In this document: one piece after another, positions 24,201 through 36,100 of the stretch | Numbering within the stretch: position 1 is the first letter of the stretch | How the letters are laid out: every line of letters starts with the position of its first letter | NCBI GenBank assembly: GCA_947652605.1 | Contig: OX393579.1 | Location: 46,568,970 to 46,632,969, forward strand | DNA: 64,000 bases | Source: Elmis aenea | Lineage: Eukaryota > Arthropoda > Insecta > Coleoptera > Elmidae | Reading direction: 5' to 3' | Position numbers and translations under genes: made by a program | The notes under the pieces: generated by a model | The model's input: only the letters and a program-made list of their open reading frames with translations | What the model was told of the DNA's origin: nothing | Database searches by the model: none

Positions 24201-25764
24201 GCCTACAACGTAGTATTTTAATCCTATATTTCGAAGCAACATAGAAGATGACAATTTAAAATTTAGATCCAATCCAGCAAGGCAAATAAATAGTAAACTT
24301 AATTTAATTGTAAAATTTTAAAACATTCCGAATTCGAACAGAATCTTTTATCAAAACTTAAGTCGAATTCTTAAACCAATCCTCCATATTTTAAGTACCA
24401 TTTTAAAACAAAATTTGAAGTACTCATTGATGACATTATGTACATACACATGGAAAGGCGAACGAAATAAACTAGTAACTAACTAGGTATATTCGTTTAA
24501 AAAACAGTCATTCATGAAAACGGTACCTAATTGTATCTTAATTATATTTCACTTCGCATATGTGCTATCAGAAAGTTAACTACACCTAATGAGTGTTGAA
24601 CATGAATGACCTGATAATCGAGTAATCTACAATGTTTATTTGTAAAAGTCAAGTACTATTAATTAAAGTGACAATAATTTCAACTACAAGTATAGATTGC
24701 ACGTTATGAGGCATAATATTGCAAGCAATGCCTTTTTTGTTGTCGTAATAACGTTAAAAACACAAAATTTGCTTTAACTTTTGAATTTCTAATGTTAATT
24801 TCTAGGTTTATCTAGGATTTTGTGTGAAATTATTTAAATTTTGGTGCAATATAGCTCGTTTTAGAACCAATGTTGTCTTTTTTTGTCGAAAATAAATGTT
24901 TCGCTACAATACTTAAGACATACATAATTTTGTTCTAATATTGGAGCTTCACTACAAATACAATAGGCAAATTTGATGATTTAGGTACGATAATTCATGG
25001 AAGCATAGCAATCACAATTAATTAACAAGAACTACACTAATCGCTTTCGATTTCGCTACATTTTATAAGTTTCGGCGAAGTTTATTTGATCATGTTCCGT
25101 TTGTCGTTTTAATTACCTCCAATTATGTTGTTCCTGTGCGTAATTCATTATAAAAACCGCACACAAACGGAAATGCAAACCTCGATCCGGTATAAACAGG
25201 ACAAAAAGCGAGAATTCACAAAGCTACCGCTCAAAGAAATCGTCAACATTCCCAAAACTGACAATCCCTCGCGAAAATCCACCGTACATGGAATTTAATA
25301 AAGCATATATTTTGAATCCTGCCACACGGTGCGTCAACTCTTCTCGGAAGTGCGAGCGACGAGAAGAATCCAGTCCGGGGCGATATGAATCATGACGTCG
25401 TTGTCAAAGTTGTACCAACAGGTGTTAAGTTTGATCGAAATAACAAAGAGAAAGGGTCGTGGCAATGTAGCTACAAATCATATGTTGGTGCACGACGCAC
25501 AATACGGTTAGCGGTGAATAATTTTAATTTTAAATGAGCGATTATGTAAAACTTACAATGTAGTCGTAAATCGAATTGAATAAGTTCACACAGCAAATAC
25601 AAGAGTTCTTGAATCTTCCGCCATGAGCTATCGGAAGTGCTTTAAAATAAAAAATATGACAGAAATAAGATTAATTCAGCATTTCTTTACGTTCTTTGGT
25701 TTCTTTAGGGCTTCTATTTTTTTGTCACAATAAAATAGTGTCAGTATTAGATCCAACGTTTAGT
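24201..25764. other. non-coding stretch including GC-richer 25170-25530
   Basis: Most is A/T-rich. 25170-25530 is distinctly richer in CpG (GAAGTGCGAGCGACGAGAAG, GGGGCGATATGAATCATGACG) and may hold a promoter or 5' exon. Confidence 0.4.
25191..25219 (+). promoter_or_regulatory. candidate core promoter (TATAAA plus initiator-like TTCACA)
   Basis: TATAAA at 25191-25196 is followed about 26 nt later by an initiator-like TTCACA. It lies in a CpG-richer patch 4.8 kb upstream of the inx3 start-codon exon and on the same strand. That exon requires an upstream non-coding exon. Motif-level evidence only. Confidence 0.25.
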
Positions 25765-26365
25765 CAATAAAATTACTTCTTTGGCAGTATTTAATATTTA
25801 GTATTTTGGTCAGTAAAATTACTTTTTTGTTAGTAAAATTATCTTTTTTGTCAGTAAAATTACCTGTTTGTCAGTAAAATTACATTTTTGTCAGTAAAAT
25901 TACCTTTTTTGTAAGTAAAATTACCTTTTCTGCTAGTAAAATTACCTTTTTTGTAAGTAAAATTACCTTTTTTGTAAGTAAAATTACCTTTTTTGTAAGT
26001 AAAATTATCTTTTTTGTAAGTAAAATTACTATTTTTGTCAGAAAAATTACCTTTTTTTGTAAGAAAACTTACTTTTCTTTTGTCAGATACAAACTGTCAG
26101 TAAGAGCACTTATTGGTCACTTAATCACTACAATTTGTTTTTTGACAGTATTTCATACAAAATTTCAGTAAAATTACTTTTTTGGTAAGTAAAATTACTT
26201 TTTTTTGCAGTGAAAATGCTTTTTGTCAGTAAAATTACGTTTCTTGTCCGTTTTTAATGCAAAATGTTAGTAAAATTACTTTTTTGTCAGTAAAACATTT
26301 TTTTTTGTCAGTATGTAATACAAAAAATGTTGGTCAAATTCCTTTTTGGTAAGTAAAATTATTTT
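25765..26365 (+). repeat. A/T-rich minisatellite, ~20-21-bp unit
   Basis: More than 20 imperfect units of the form GTCAGTAAAATTACCTTTTT (or GTAAGTAAAATTAC...). They are most regular between 25795 and 26080 and degenerate towards both edges. No coding frame is maintained. Confidence 0.9.
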
Positions 26366-27400
26366 TGGGTCAGTATTTATCGCGAAGCAACTGCTTTGTA
26401 TAAAAACATTCAAGAGAACTCTAACCCTAACCTGACTATTTTACTGACAAAAAAAAAATATTATTGACTAAAACGTAATTTCACTGAGATTTTCACAGTA
26501 ATAAAATACATTACACATTTTAGCTATTTTTTACTGATTGAAATACTGCTTATAGTAAATAAAATACCCTAGTAATAGTAATAAGTATAGAGCTTTAAAT
26601 AACTGAAGCATGGGTAAATAATTTTGTTCAACTGAGTAATGAATCCTGTTTAACATAAACAAAAGATCATCGTTCTCTCGTGATTAAAAAAATAGTTTTG
26701 CTGTTTTATACAAACACCGCTCAAACTCACTAAAAATTAACACTGATTTTGGTTATTGTCATAGATAATTAGTATCTACAGTTCCTTGTTTTATAGTTTT
26801 AAACACTCTGAAATTTTAGTTAAAAAGAACTTTTTTAGCGTGCAATTTGACTGCATATGCAATTTTTTTCTTTATGATAGTTACAATTTAGTTGCGTTTT
26901 TATCAAACTTTGTTAAAAATTCTCCGATTTGCGTAAAAACCTATTAGTACTTGGCAGTGTCAAATATTCATGTTAAAAAAAAAAGTTGCATATTTATATA
27001 TGTTTAAAAAAAGTACTAAGTTCTTGAAAATGATGGAAAACAAAAATTTGAAATTATATTGTTACAATAGACGAAAGTTTTTTTAACTGGCTCACAAAAA
27101 CGCTTCGATTTAAACATAATTATTTTTGTTTTAACTTTTATGAGTGCAAATAACATAAAAGAAAAAGTTTTCATGATTTATTTGTCTGATGAAACGTTAT
27201 CCTGAAAAATTCGGCCTTAACTGGTCACAGAGATGCGCGCAATAGTTATTTATGTATCAAGGCCAAAACGTACGTTTTGGCCGAGGTGCATATTACATTT
27301 TTTGTGCGATCGAATTAAAAACAATTTAAATTTTTAGTAATTTTCAAAATTATTGGTTAGAAACTACGTGACATTCTGTCACTGACAGATGACGGCGTAT
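26366..27400. other. non-coding stretch
   Basis: Nothing recognised apart from the palindrome CCAAAACGTACGTTTTGG near 27260-27280. Confidence 0.4.
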
Positions 27401-27527
27401 GTACTGCATTACCGGTCCTCTCCTTAGCAACGGCCGTAAAAGTTACTTTTTCGGCTGTTGCTAAGGGTAACGGCCTGAAAAGTAACTTTTACGGCCGTTG
27501 CTAAGGATAGGGCCGGTAATGCAGTAC
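27401..27527. mobile_element. GC-rich palindromic MITE
   Basis: Arms GTACTGCATTACCGG and CCGGTAATGCAGTAC at the ends. Inner arms CCTTAGCAACGGCCGTAAAA / TTTTACGGCCGTTGCTAAGG almost close the hairpin. Confidence 0.75.
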
Positions 27528-29325
27528 TTTATGGTTGCTAACACGTCCGTCAAACAGTTGTTTTCTAGTACGATCGCACAAAAAATCCATTACTTATTAA
27601 AAAATTACATTTTTCATTACTGCATATATGTAAGTGATTGGCAATTCTACATACAAATGCATTTACATTTAGCAAAAGCTTTTAAATAATTAAAAGCCAA
27701 GAAATCTGTTAGGGTATCAAAGATCTATTTAGCAGAAAATTTGGAACGGTCTGGTTATCATTCTTAATTCGCCTTAAGCGTCAAGCTTAATTGAAATAAA
27801 GTGATGCTATGAATGAGAATGAAGAGTTTCCCTCTTTGTTTGATAAGTATTATTAACCTACTGATATAAATTTTGGAGTTAATTTTGTACTGCGAATGTA
27901 ATGCGAATAATTAGGTGGTCAGCTGATGATAATAGTTACTCCTACTAATAATTACATAATATGACAAAAAACGTCCAAAATTTAAAAACGTCTATAAACT
28001 TTAGGAGTTGATCAATTTTCCGCTTTAAAAATTATTGCTTGGAGCATAACTCGCGTAAGTAAATACAGATATTGGTAAAATTGCGTAACAAGAAGTTGTT
28101 TAGCGAAAACTTTTATGAAATTATTTTAATGGTCACTGCTTGTGCCCTAATATTTGAGAACAACCAAATAAAACTTATTGTATTTTTATTTTATTATCTA
28201 GAGCACTACTGATACAAGTAAAAATTAAACGAAAAGCATCAATATTACAAAAAGTAAACAGGGGCAAACAGACCAGGAGATATTGTCAACTACTGAAAAC
28301 AATGTCGGTACCTGTTAGGTTTTTTTTTGCAATATTTCGGTAATTTTACTAGCTCATGTCCATTTCAGCAGCCACTAGTATATCAGTTTTATTTAGGTGG
28401 TATTAAAAACTTGTGTTGCAATGTGTGGCAATAGTTTCTGCCCTACTTTGTAGACGAGTCATAAATTATGCTTACTTATTCATTATATATCCAATCCTTT
28501 TTAATTCTTTCGGTAAATCTGGGAAAGTTTTAACGTGTTTTCTGCACTCTCTTGAAGTATAATGTTATAATGATTATGACGGTTGAATATCGACATGACT
28601 AATTTTTTGCATCCATTTCTGCGAAGTATTTAAAATTACTTTGAATATAACGTAGCGCACGTCTGACGTTTATTTATTTATTGCGTAATATTTCTTAATC
28701 GAAACCAAATATTATGTGTAATTTATGTAATTTATTTATACAAGCACGATATTAAACGTTTTATTAAACAAACATTATGATAATGGGATTTGACAAGATA
28801 TATTGGAGATTAATTTGATGAACGGTGGCAAGTTTTATTTATGTGATGCTTAGATTATTTTTTAGGAGTTGTTTTCGGTTTATCTGTATGGAAATCATAG
28901 ACGATATGTTTTTGTCATTTGATTTATTGATTGTGACGGCGCGTGCGTGCGTGCTTGCGTGGAGATGTGTGTATATGAATGTTGTGTACGTTTGTAACCC
29001 AAAATAAATTATTACATAACTTCAAAAATTTTTTTTAATGTAGTTTTGTATGTATTTATGTCATAACAGAAATATTTGTATTAATTATTAAATGGTGTAC
29101 TTTTTAGTTATCATCCAGCAATTCCAATAAATTATACTGCCTCACAGTTTATTTTCAGTTGTAATATAACAAGTGCATTGAAAATTATCGATAATTTCTG
29201 GTAAATAAGCCCGAATGCAAATTGAGCTGAAAAAAACATGAGTGCACGAAGTGCACGAGTGATTTTTTTTCTGATTTGTAATAAATTATAGATTACTTGC
29301 AATGCACGAGTTATATTTTGCCAGA
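27528..29325. other. non-coding stretch upstream of inx3
   Basis: No exon recognised; presumably inx3 5' intron or flank. Confidence 0.4.
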
Positions 29326-29790
29326 AAATTCCTTCACCTAACCTACCTGTCAAATTAAATATATGTTATGTCAAATTTTACAAGTACTGTCAGAGTGGTG
29401 CGTCAGGGGTGTGGTTTAATTTATATTAAAGAAACGCTACTGGTCGCCGAAATTCGTCAAAAAATTATCAAGACCAAAATATTTAATTCCCTCTCCAAAT
29501 TTATATTATCGACCAATCACAAACTCAGATTTCTTAGAAACGACCAATAAACGCATGAAAATCTGTTAATTGCGGAAAGAATATTATCAGTGTATGATTA
29601 TGTTTATTGGTCGTTTCTAGTAATTTGAGTTTGTTATTGGTCGAAAACGCAAATTTGGCAGGAGGATCAACATCTGACAGGGGAATGTAAAATTATTATC
29701 GTGTAATAATGCTCCTATTGGTAGTCTCTAGAAGATTTAAGATTAGTGATTGGTGTTGAAAACGCAAATTTGACAGGTGAAGGAAATTTT
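29326..29790. mobile_element. MITE with TTCCTTCACCT termini
   Basis: Ends AAATTCCTTCACCT and AGGTGAAGGAAATTTT, with inner ACCTGTCAAATT / AATTTGACAGGT. The interior has inverted GACCAATAA/TTATTGGTC blocks. It lies immediately upstream of the inx3 start-codon exon. Confidence 0.65.
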
Positions 29791-29976
29791 CAAAATCAAA
29801 AACCCCTTAAAATACAGAATACGTGGTTTAAAACTCTTTATAACAAAAAATCTGTTACTTTATACTGAATTTCATGTTTATGACATCGTGAAAAAAAAAA
29901 CAAATTATATCGTGTTACTAATAAGTGTTGGATGAAGAAGTGAAAAAAATTTATTAACTCTTTTTTTTGTTTTCAG

Positions 29977-30159
29977 GCACAAAAAAATAACCCAAGATGA
30001 CTGTTTTTGGTATGGTTTCGGCCGTAGCGGGCTTTGTTAAAGTCCGCTACCTAGTAGATAAAGCAGTTATTGACAATATGGTATTCAGGGCACACTATCG
30101 GATAACATCAGCAATATTGTTCGTCTGCTGTATTATCATCACTGCCAACAATTTAATTG
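29977..30159 (+). CDS. inx3: inx3 exon with start codon (5'UTR 29977-29996, coding 29997-30159)
   Basis: A polypyrimidine tract ending TTTTCAG (AG at 29975-29976) precedes a 20-nt leader and ATG at 29997, in good context with A at -3. The exon encodes residues 1-54 and ends in phase 1 at the donor GTGAGT (30160). It covers the N-terminal segment and first membrane helix. The acceptor upstream of the ATG shows that at least one non-coding 5' exon exists; it was not securely located. A MITE ends about 190 bp upstream. Confidence 0.93.
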
Positions 30160-33100
30160 GTGAGTGAAATTTATTATTCTTTAATTCATAACAATATTAA
30201 AGGTACTTGAACAGATTGGTTTTAATTTCAAAATGCACCAGTGAAGCAAGAAGATATTATCAATTAAATAAATAAATTTCGTTATATTATATGTAAATTT
30301 CGAAAAAGAAACCGGCTTCAAAAGTTATTACAAATAGAAGAGGATTTCTGCTTAACTCAGAACAAATTTTTACTAACTTCACTATTAATTTTTTAAATAA
30401 ACTATTGCAAAACGAATGTTCTAAACTAGTTATTCATTCGCTCGCAAAATATTTGGCTTAAAAAGTATTTGCAATATTGAACAACGCAAATAGACACAAT
30501 TAAAAAAGATAAGTATTCTATAAATAAATTTGCAAAAAATACACGTGTGTAAAATTAAATAAAAATTGTAAGTAATCTGATTAACATTAATTAGTGATAT
30601 TAAGGAAATATTGTTTTAAAAATGTTTAACGTTAAAATTAAAATAAAAGGAAATTTCTAAACGACGATTAATGTTTTTTTGCGCAATTTTTCGTTTTTTT
30701 TTACCATTTTTGATTAGAGTTAACAAAAATTTACAAATAATTTAAACTCGAAGTAGTATTTCAAAAAGCTCTGAATAACAACACACGTTTTTTAAAATCA
30801 ATAGTAAATTTAAAATGGATTGCAAACTTATTACATTTTAATTATTTCAAGTTTAATTTTAATCGAATTGCGATATGTTGTAATAGTTGTAATCTGGTTT
30901 TGTTTACAAATAAGAACAAGATAATAGTTTATTTCATAACAAGAGTTGTAAAAAGCATATTACGCACGAAAGAAAACGTTGCGCAAGGAGCCGTGTAGCG
31001 GCGGGTGCGTATTTCCACAAGTGCGTAATTGCTTTACAACTCGTGTTATGTAGCTTACTTTTTCTACGATCACATATTACCTACGATTTTAACGGCTTTT
31101 AGGCTAATATACACATGTAGCTACGTTGTCAATTTTTATGTAAGCCTACTTTGTAATTTCTAGACAAATGTGCGTTTTGCTTACCGTGTGTAATAACCAT
31201 TGAATAAAAAGATAAAGGAATGAGCGTTATAGCGATACTAAGGCGTCCAGGTTAGCCTCTCAATATGGCGGATGCATGTTTCCGCTTCTCAGTAGCGTAT
31301 CTAACATATTTAAATATGTATTGAACAATGTAAATATTTGCTTTGTTTTGAATTGAGCCTGTTATTTACTTATTTATTTCTTGTTTCGTAGTTGAGGGAA
31401 TAAAAAAAAACGACAGCATATTTCAATATTTGGATTGTTTATTATGAGAGTTAAAAGATATGCTGTACACAAATGCACGCCACTGATATGACATACCATT
31501 TTGACAGACCACATCAAATTTTTAATACATGATTACACTTCAAAATATTAATGTCATAGTTACCTATGAAACGTAATCTTTTAATCTTCAACATTTTTTG
31601 ACTTAAGTAAGACTACAAGATCTGCAGCTAACCATTGTAGCACAGAAAACTCTAAATTTCTTGACTGTTTGACCTGTCAATACCGGCCGCCATCAGAGGC
31701 CATTTATGTCGTCATTTCCGTCGCCGCTTAAACGCTGCAGTATAGTATTAAAGGCTCCTTCCTTTATCTTTTTATTCAATGGTAATAACTCACTCACTAG
31801 GCATGCAGGAAGTGTTTGACGTGAGTCTACTTTGATAAATTCTTTAAAAAACCGTGATTTTTGCTTACCGTGCGTAAGGCACTTACTATGCATGCAGGCT
31901 GTACGGTAAGAGTAATTTTACATTAGTGGTCGTATAAAAATACTATTGTTTGATCTCAGTATGTATACTTTTAGCAAATTATATTATGCTGATAAGTTTT
32001 TGTGTCAACTCGTAGATTTTCGTTTTATATGGCGAATTTATTGCTAAATGACACGGTTTTAGTCTTTAGCTTACCCAGTGTTTAATTAGACTTAATCCAT
32101 TTTCATTATCAATGATTATGCAATATTATTTACTAAAGCATATTCAATTTGTCGAAGCATGTGGGTATTTTAAAGTATCAACTGTGAATTGTCTACAAAT
32201 AATATGTGTTATAAATTGTTTCTCAATTTTTTCCACCGGTCCATATTTTAATCCTACGTACATCTACGATTAACTTCAGTTCAGAAGCGCTGGAAACTAG
32301 TTTTGAACTGTAAATTTATTTTAAGAGAAACGGCATTTTATATATGTTTTTTATTGATTTATATTCGACATTTTAATGACGAGCAATATCTGCAAAGTAT
32401 TTTTGGATGTAAAAACTTTTTTGTTTTGAAAATTCACTGTCATTTATGTTTATTTTTATTTATTTACAAGCTTTCCACGTAATTGCACTTGTTTTTTGTT
32501 TTATACTGCCAAACAAGAAAAAAAAATGGGAGCATAACATTCCGCAACAACTCTTTGCCATAAAATATGTAATAAAAGAGTGAAGAATATAACTAAATTT
32601 GCTCTCATAAAGCGACAGACAGGGAGAGGGACATATCGTGTTAATTTGAAGGCAGTGCAATTGATCTAGTAATAACCATTTTCAAAAAAATTGCTAATCG
32701 TTAAATTTAAACACAATATCAGAAGTAAAAACTACCACAAATGCTTGTCGCTGGAGATGTTAAGCAGACTTGCCTTAATAAAAAGCTTACAGTAACTCGA
32801 TTATACTATCACACTATATTCCAATTTGGCCGTAGCAACAATTGAATCAAATGCCCCCAGTTGCCCTACTTCAACTACTGCTTTTATTTTGCTATAGAGT
32901 GTTACAACAATATTATTACTAAATTCGAACCTTCAAGCAATAAACTGTCCCGATATGGATGTTAAAGTCCAAATAATAAACAACGTTGCTAAACTGCGCT
33001 ATTCCCAGCGTATTTTTAACGTTAATGCTAAACTTTGTCAAATAAATCAACAGCAATATTTTTAATCTGATGCAGATTACCCACTCTTTAACAGCTATAA

Positions 33101-36100
33101 GTCACCATTAATATTAGAACATTACGAACATCTGTGGAAATCAATTTTCAATCACCTCAAAGGCATGAAGGTTATATGCTTGAAATATGGACTGGTCTAA
33201 TCACTGTTTAATATGTAATGATAGCAGTATATTAAAAAAAATCCTTGCAGAAGTATAGAACAGTAAAAATTGAAAATCTTAGATCGTTCTTTTGCGTTGT
33301 ATAGTTTGTATTTCTTTTAAAAATAAAAGTTTATGTACGTATTTAACGGTTAAGAATAAACTTTTGGTTTATTGTAAGCCTTGTGCAATAACTGTTTGTA
33401 TGACTTTAAAACAATAAATAATTAATGGTTTAACATTTAAATATTCTTGAGGCTGGTACGACTTTGCTTGGATTGTTGCAATCATATATGGCCGCAATGT
33501 ACACGGATGTAGGTATGTAACCATGGTTGCAGGTATGTATGTGTAAACACTTATTTTATGAAAATAAACTTAAACTAAGCATAAAAAGTGTTTTTCTACG
33601 ACCACATGTAAATTACTCTTACCATACAACCTGCAAGCGTAGTAAGCACACTTGCCTAGAAATGTCAAAGTTGGCTTAACGTCAAAACTAACAACACAAC
33701 GTAATTACATGTGTATATTAGCCAAAAAGCCGTTAAAATCGTAGATATTATGTGATCGTAGAAAAAGTGAGCTACGTAACACGAGTTGTAAAGCAATTAC
33801 GCACCCGTGGAAATACTCTACAACTTTTCCACTCGTGCCTAATATGCTTCTTACAACCCTTGTTATGTTATATACAGTTTACTAATGCTTTAACGAATCT
33901 AAGGCATTTTTTTTTAAAAACCAGTTCATTTAAAAAATTACGCGCAAAGTTTGGCCTTAAAATTTAGCATTGTTTAAAAAATTCGTTTATGCTCAACAAT
34001 TTTAAAGCGTTGAATAGTCTTGACGTAAGGTCTTCAAGATTTTAATGCTAAAGCTAAAACCCTGCCACAAAATGATATCTTTTCAGAATCTGCATAGTAT
34101 TCTCGTTGGAAATGATATATATTTTAGTTAAATATTGTCATTTTTAAAGAGTAATTAGAAATGTTTAAATCTTGAATTTTTTTAATTATTTGCAACACAA
34201 TTTTGTAATACATTTTTGGTTGCTGTATTTGCTAAAACGATTTTAAAATAACACCACAATACATACAAGCCAAAACATTTATGAAGAATAAAAATTGATA
34301 AGGATTACATTGTTATCATTAAAAGTACTTGTAACATATCCGGAAGTGTCGATAGACGATCAAGGTTAATTGAGATGATTTAATTTGGTTTATAGATCTT
34401 TAATAATAGCTTTTGTATGCAATATTTCCTAGTATTTCATTTTATTTATAACCAGGGAGTTGTTTTAGAGTAAAGGTTTTCCCCGAGAACAATAATTGCT
34501 ATTCTGAATCGTTAAAATTGTTAAATAGAAATCTTGTTGATTTAATCTAGAATTCGAAAGTTCTTGATTTAGTTTGGCGAGTAGCACAAATATATTGAGC
34601 AAAAAAGTAATTGTTCCTGATCTAAAGATATGAATATGATGCTGAAACAAATTTTTACAACCAATTAATCGTAGAAGTACATTGATAAAATGTAGCTTTT
34701 AAATTTCAAGAGTTTAAATGTTTTAACATTATAAACATTTTTGTCAAATTTCATTCATTTAAACGTCACTTTTTATTATAACATTTTTGCTATTAATTTT
34801 GCGGTATTTTGACAACGTTTACAAAGTTGAAAATTGGTTTTAACAAAGCAATTTTTTAAAATTTGTTTAGTGTTTTCAATCTCGTTTAAAATTTACGTCT
34901 CCTTATTTAATTAACATTGTATTTTTTTTTTGTATTCAAGTTCAATTAAATTTGAAAATCGCTTCATAAAATGGAAAAGAGGACATTTTTTTCACATGCA
35001 TTTCTAAATTTATATTGTCACAAAAAAATACAATGCAATCTAGTTATTTTAAAATTTTATTAAATGAGCTGTTTATTTTGAAAGTGGCATAAGTCAATTT
35101 TATGCTAACTATAGAGAAATTGCACTTATATTTGTTATTTCGGTTACTTATATTTTTCTCAGTATACAGAATTTCGCACATACGTTAACGAATCGCCATT
35201 TTTTATAACTGTAAAGTGACTTAAGCCACTTTTAAATTATTATTTAATAAAAACTACGGACTTGAGTTAATTTTGTACGATGTGTTTTACTGAAGTTATG
35301 TTTAATAAGACAGTAATTTAAGAAAAATAATGAGTAAATTATATAATACAAGTAATTTATATAATGTATTTCATTACACTATTCAAGTATATTTCATTAT
35401 CATTAATATTCAAAAATACTTAAGTAATAAGTTCACTCATCAGTACATTTTGAAATATAAGTAAAGGTCATTTACATAACGTATTTCATATAAAAGTTTA
35501 TTCATGTATTGAACCATTGTAAACAGTAGTAGTGATGAAGTCTTTGGACATTTCACTTTGTTTTTAAAGTTTTAAAATAGCTGTGGTAAATTGGGGGTTT
35601 AAAGGTGAGCAAATCCATCCTTATACCACCTTTAAATTAAATGTTTTTGCACTTCTGTTCGATAATAAAACTGAAAGTATTTAAAATGTTTAAAGATAAA
35701 AATACCTTACATGTTTGTAATCGTAAACATTTTTCGCAAATAGCGACTTAAGCCACTTCCAAAATAAACGGCTCAAATAAAAAACGTAAAATAGACAAGT
35801 TTTTCTTTGCACGAATGGGCTTAGTTTCAACTTAAACCTTGCAAAAAATGTTTAATTTGGAAATTACCAAAATACAGGGTTCTCGTTTTTCGAGGGCCAC
35901 TATGGGGATCTCGTAAACGGTAAGAGTTACGACATCGGTTAAATTAGGGCAAAGTTATATATTCAACTGCCTAATAATTTAACGCAAACAGAACTTATCC
36001 AGCTTTTTTGGTTTTTGAGATATAGGGGATAAAGTAAAAAAGTGGATTTTTGTTTTTTGCCTGTAACTTTTTCATTTGATGTCGAATTTAATTTCTGTAA

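Noticed and set aside
25557..25639. Possible - strand exon with GTAAGT donor and an 83-nt open frame compatible in phase with the spg exon at 43644
   Set aside because: Its peptide does not resemble the LGLDLVPR-type sequence expected next in DOCK proteins, and the acceptor tract is weak.
29230..29262. GTGCACGAAGTGCACGAG as a transcription-factor site cluster upstream of inx3
   Set aside because: Only a short direct repeat next to a MITE; no independent support.
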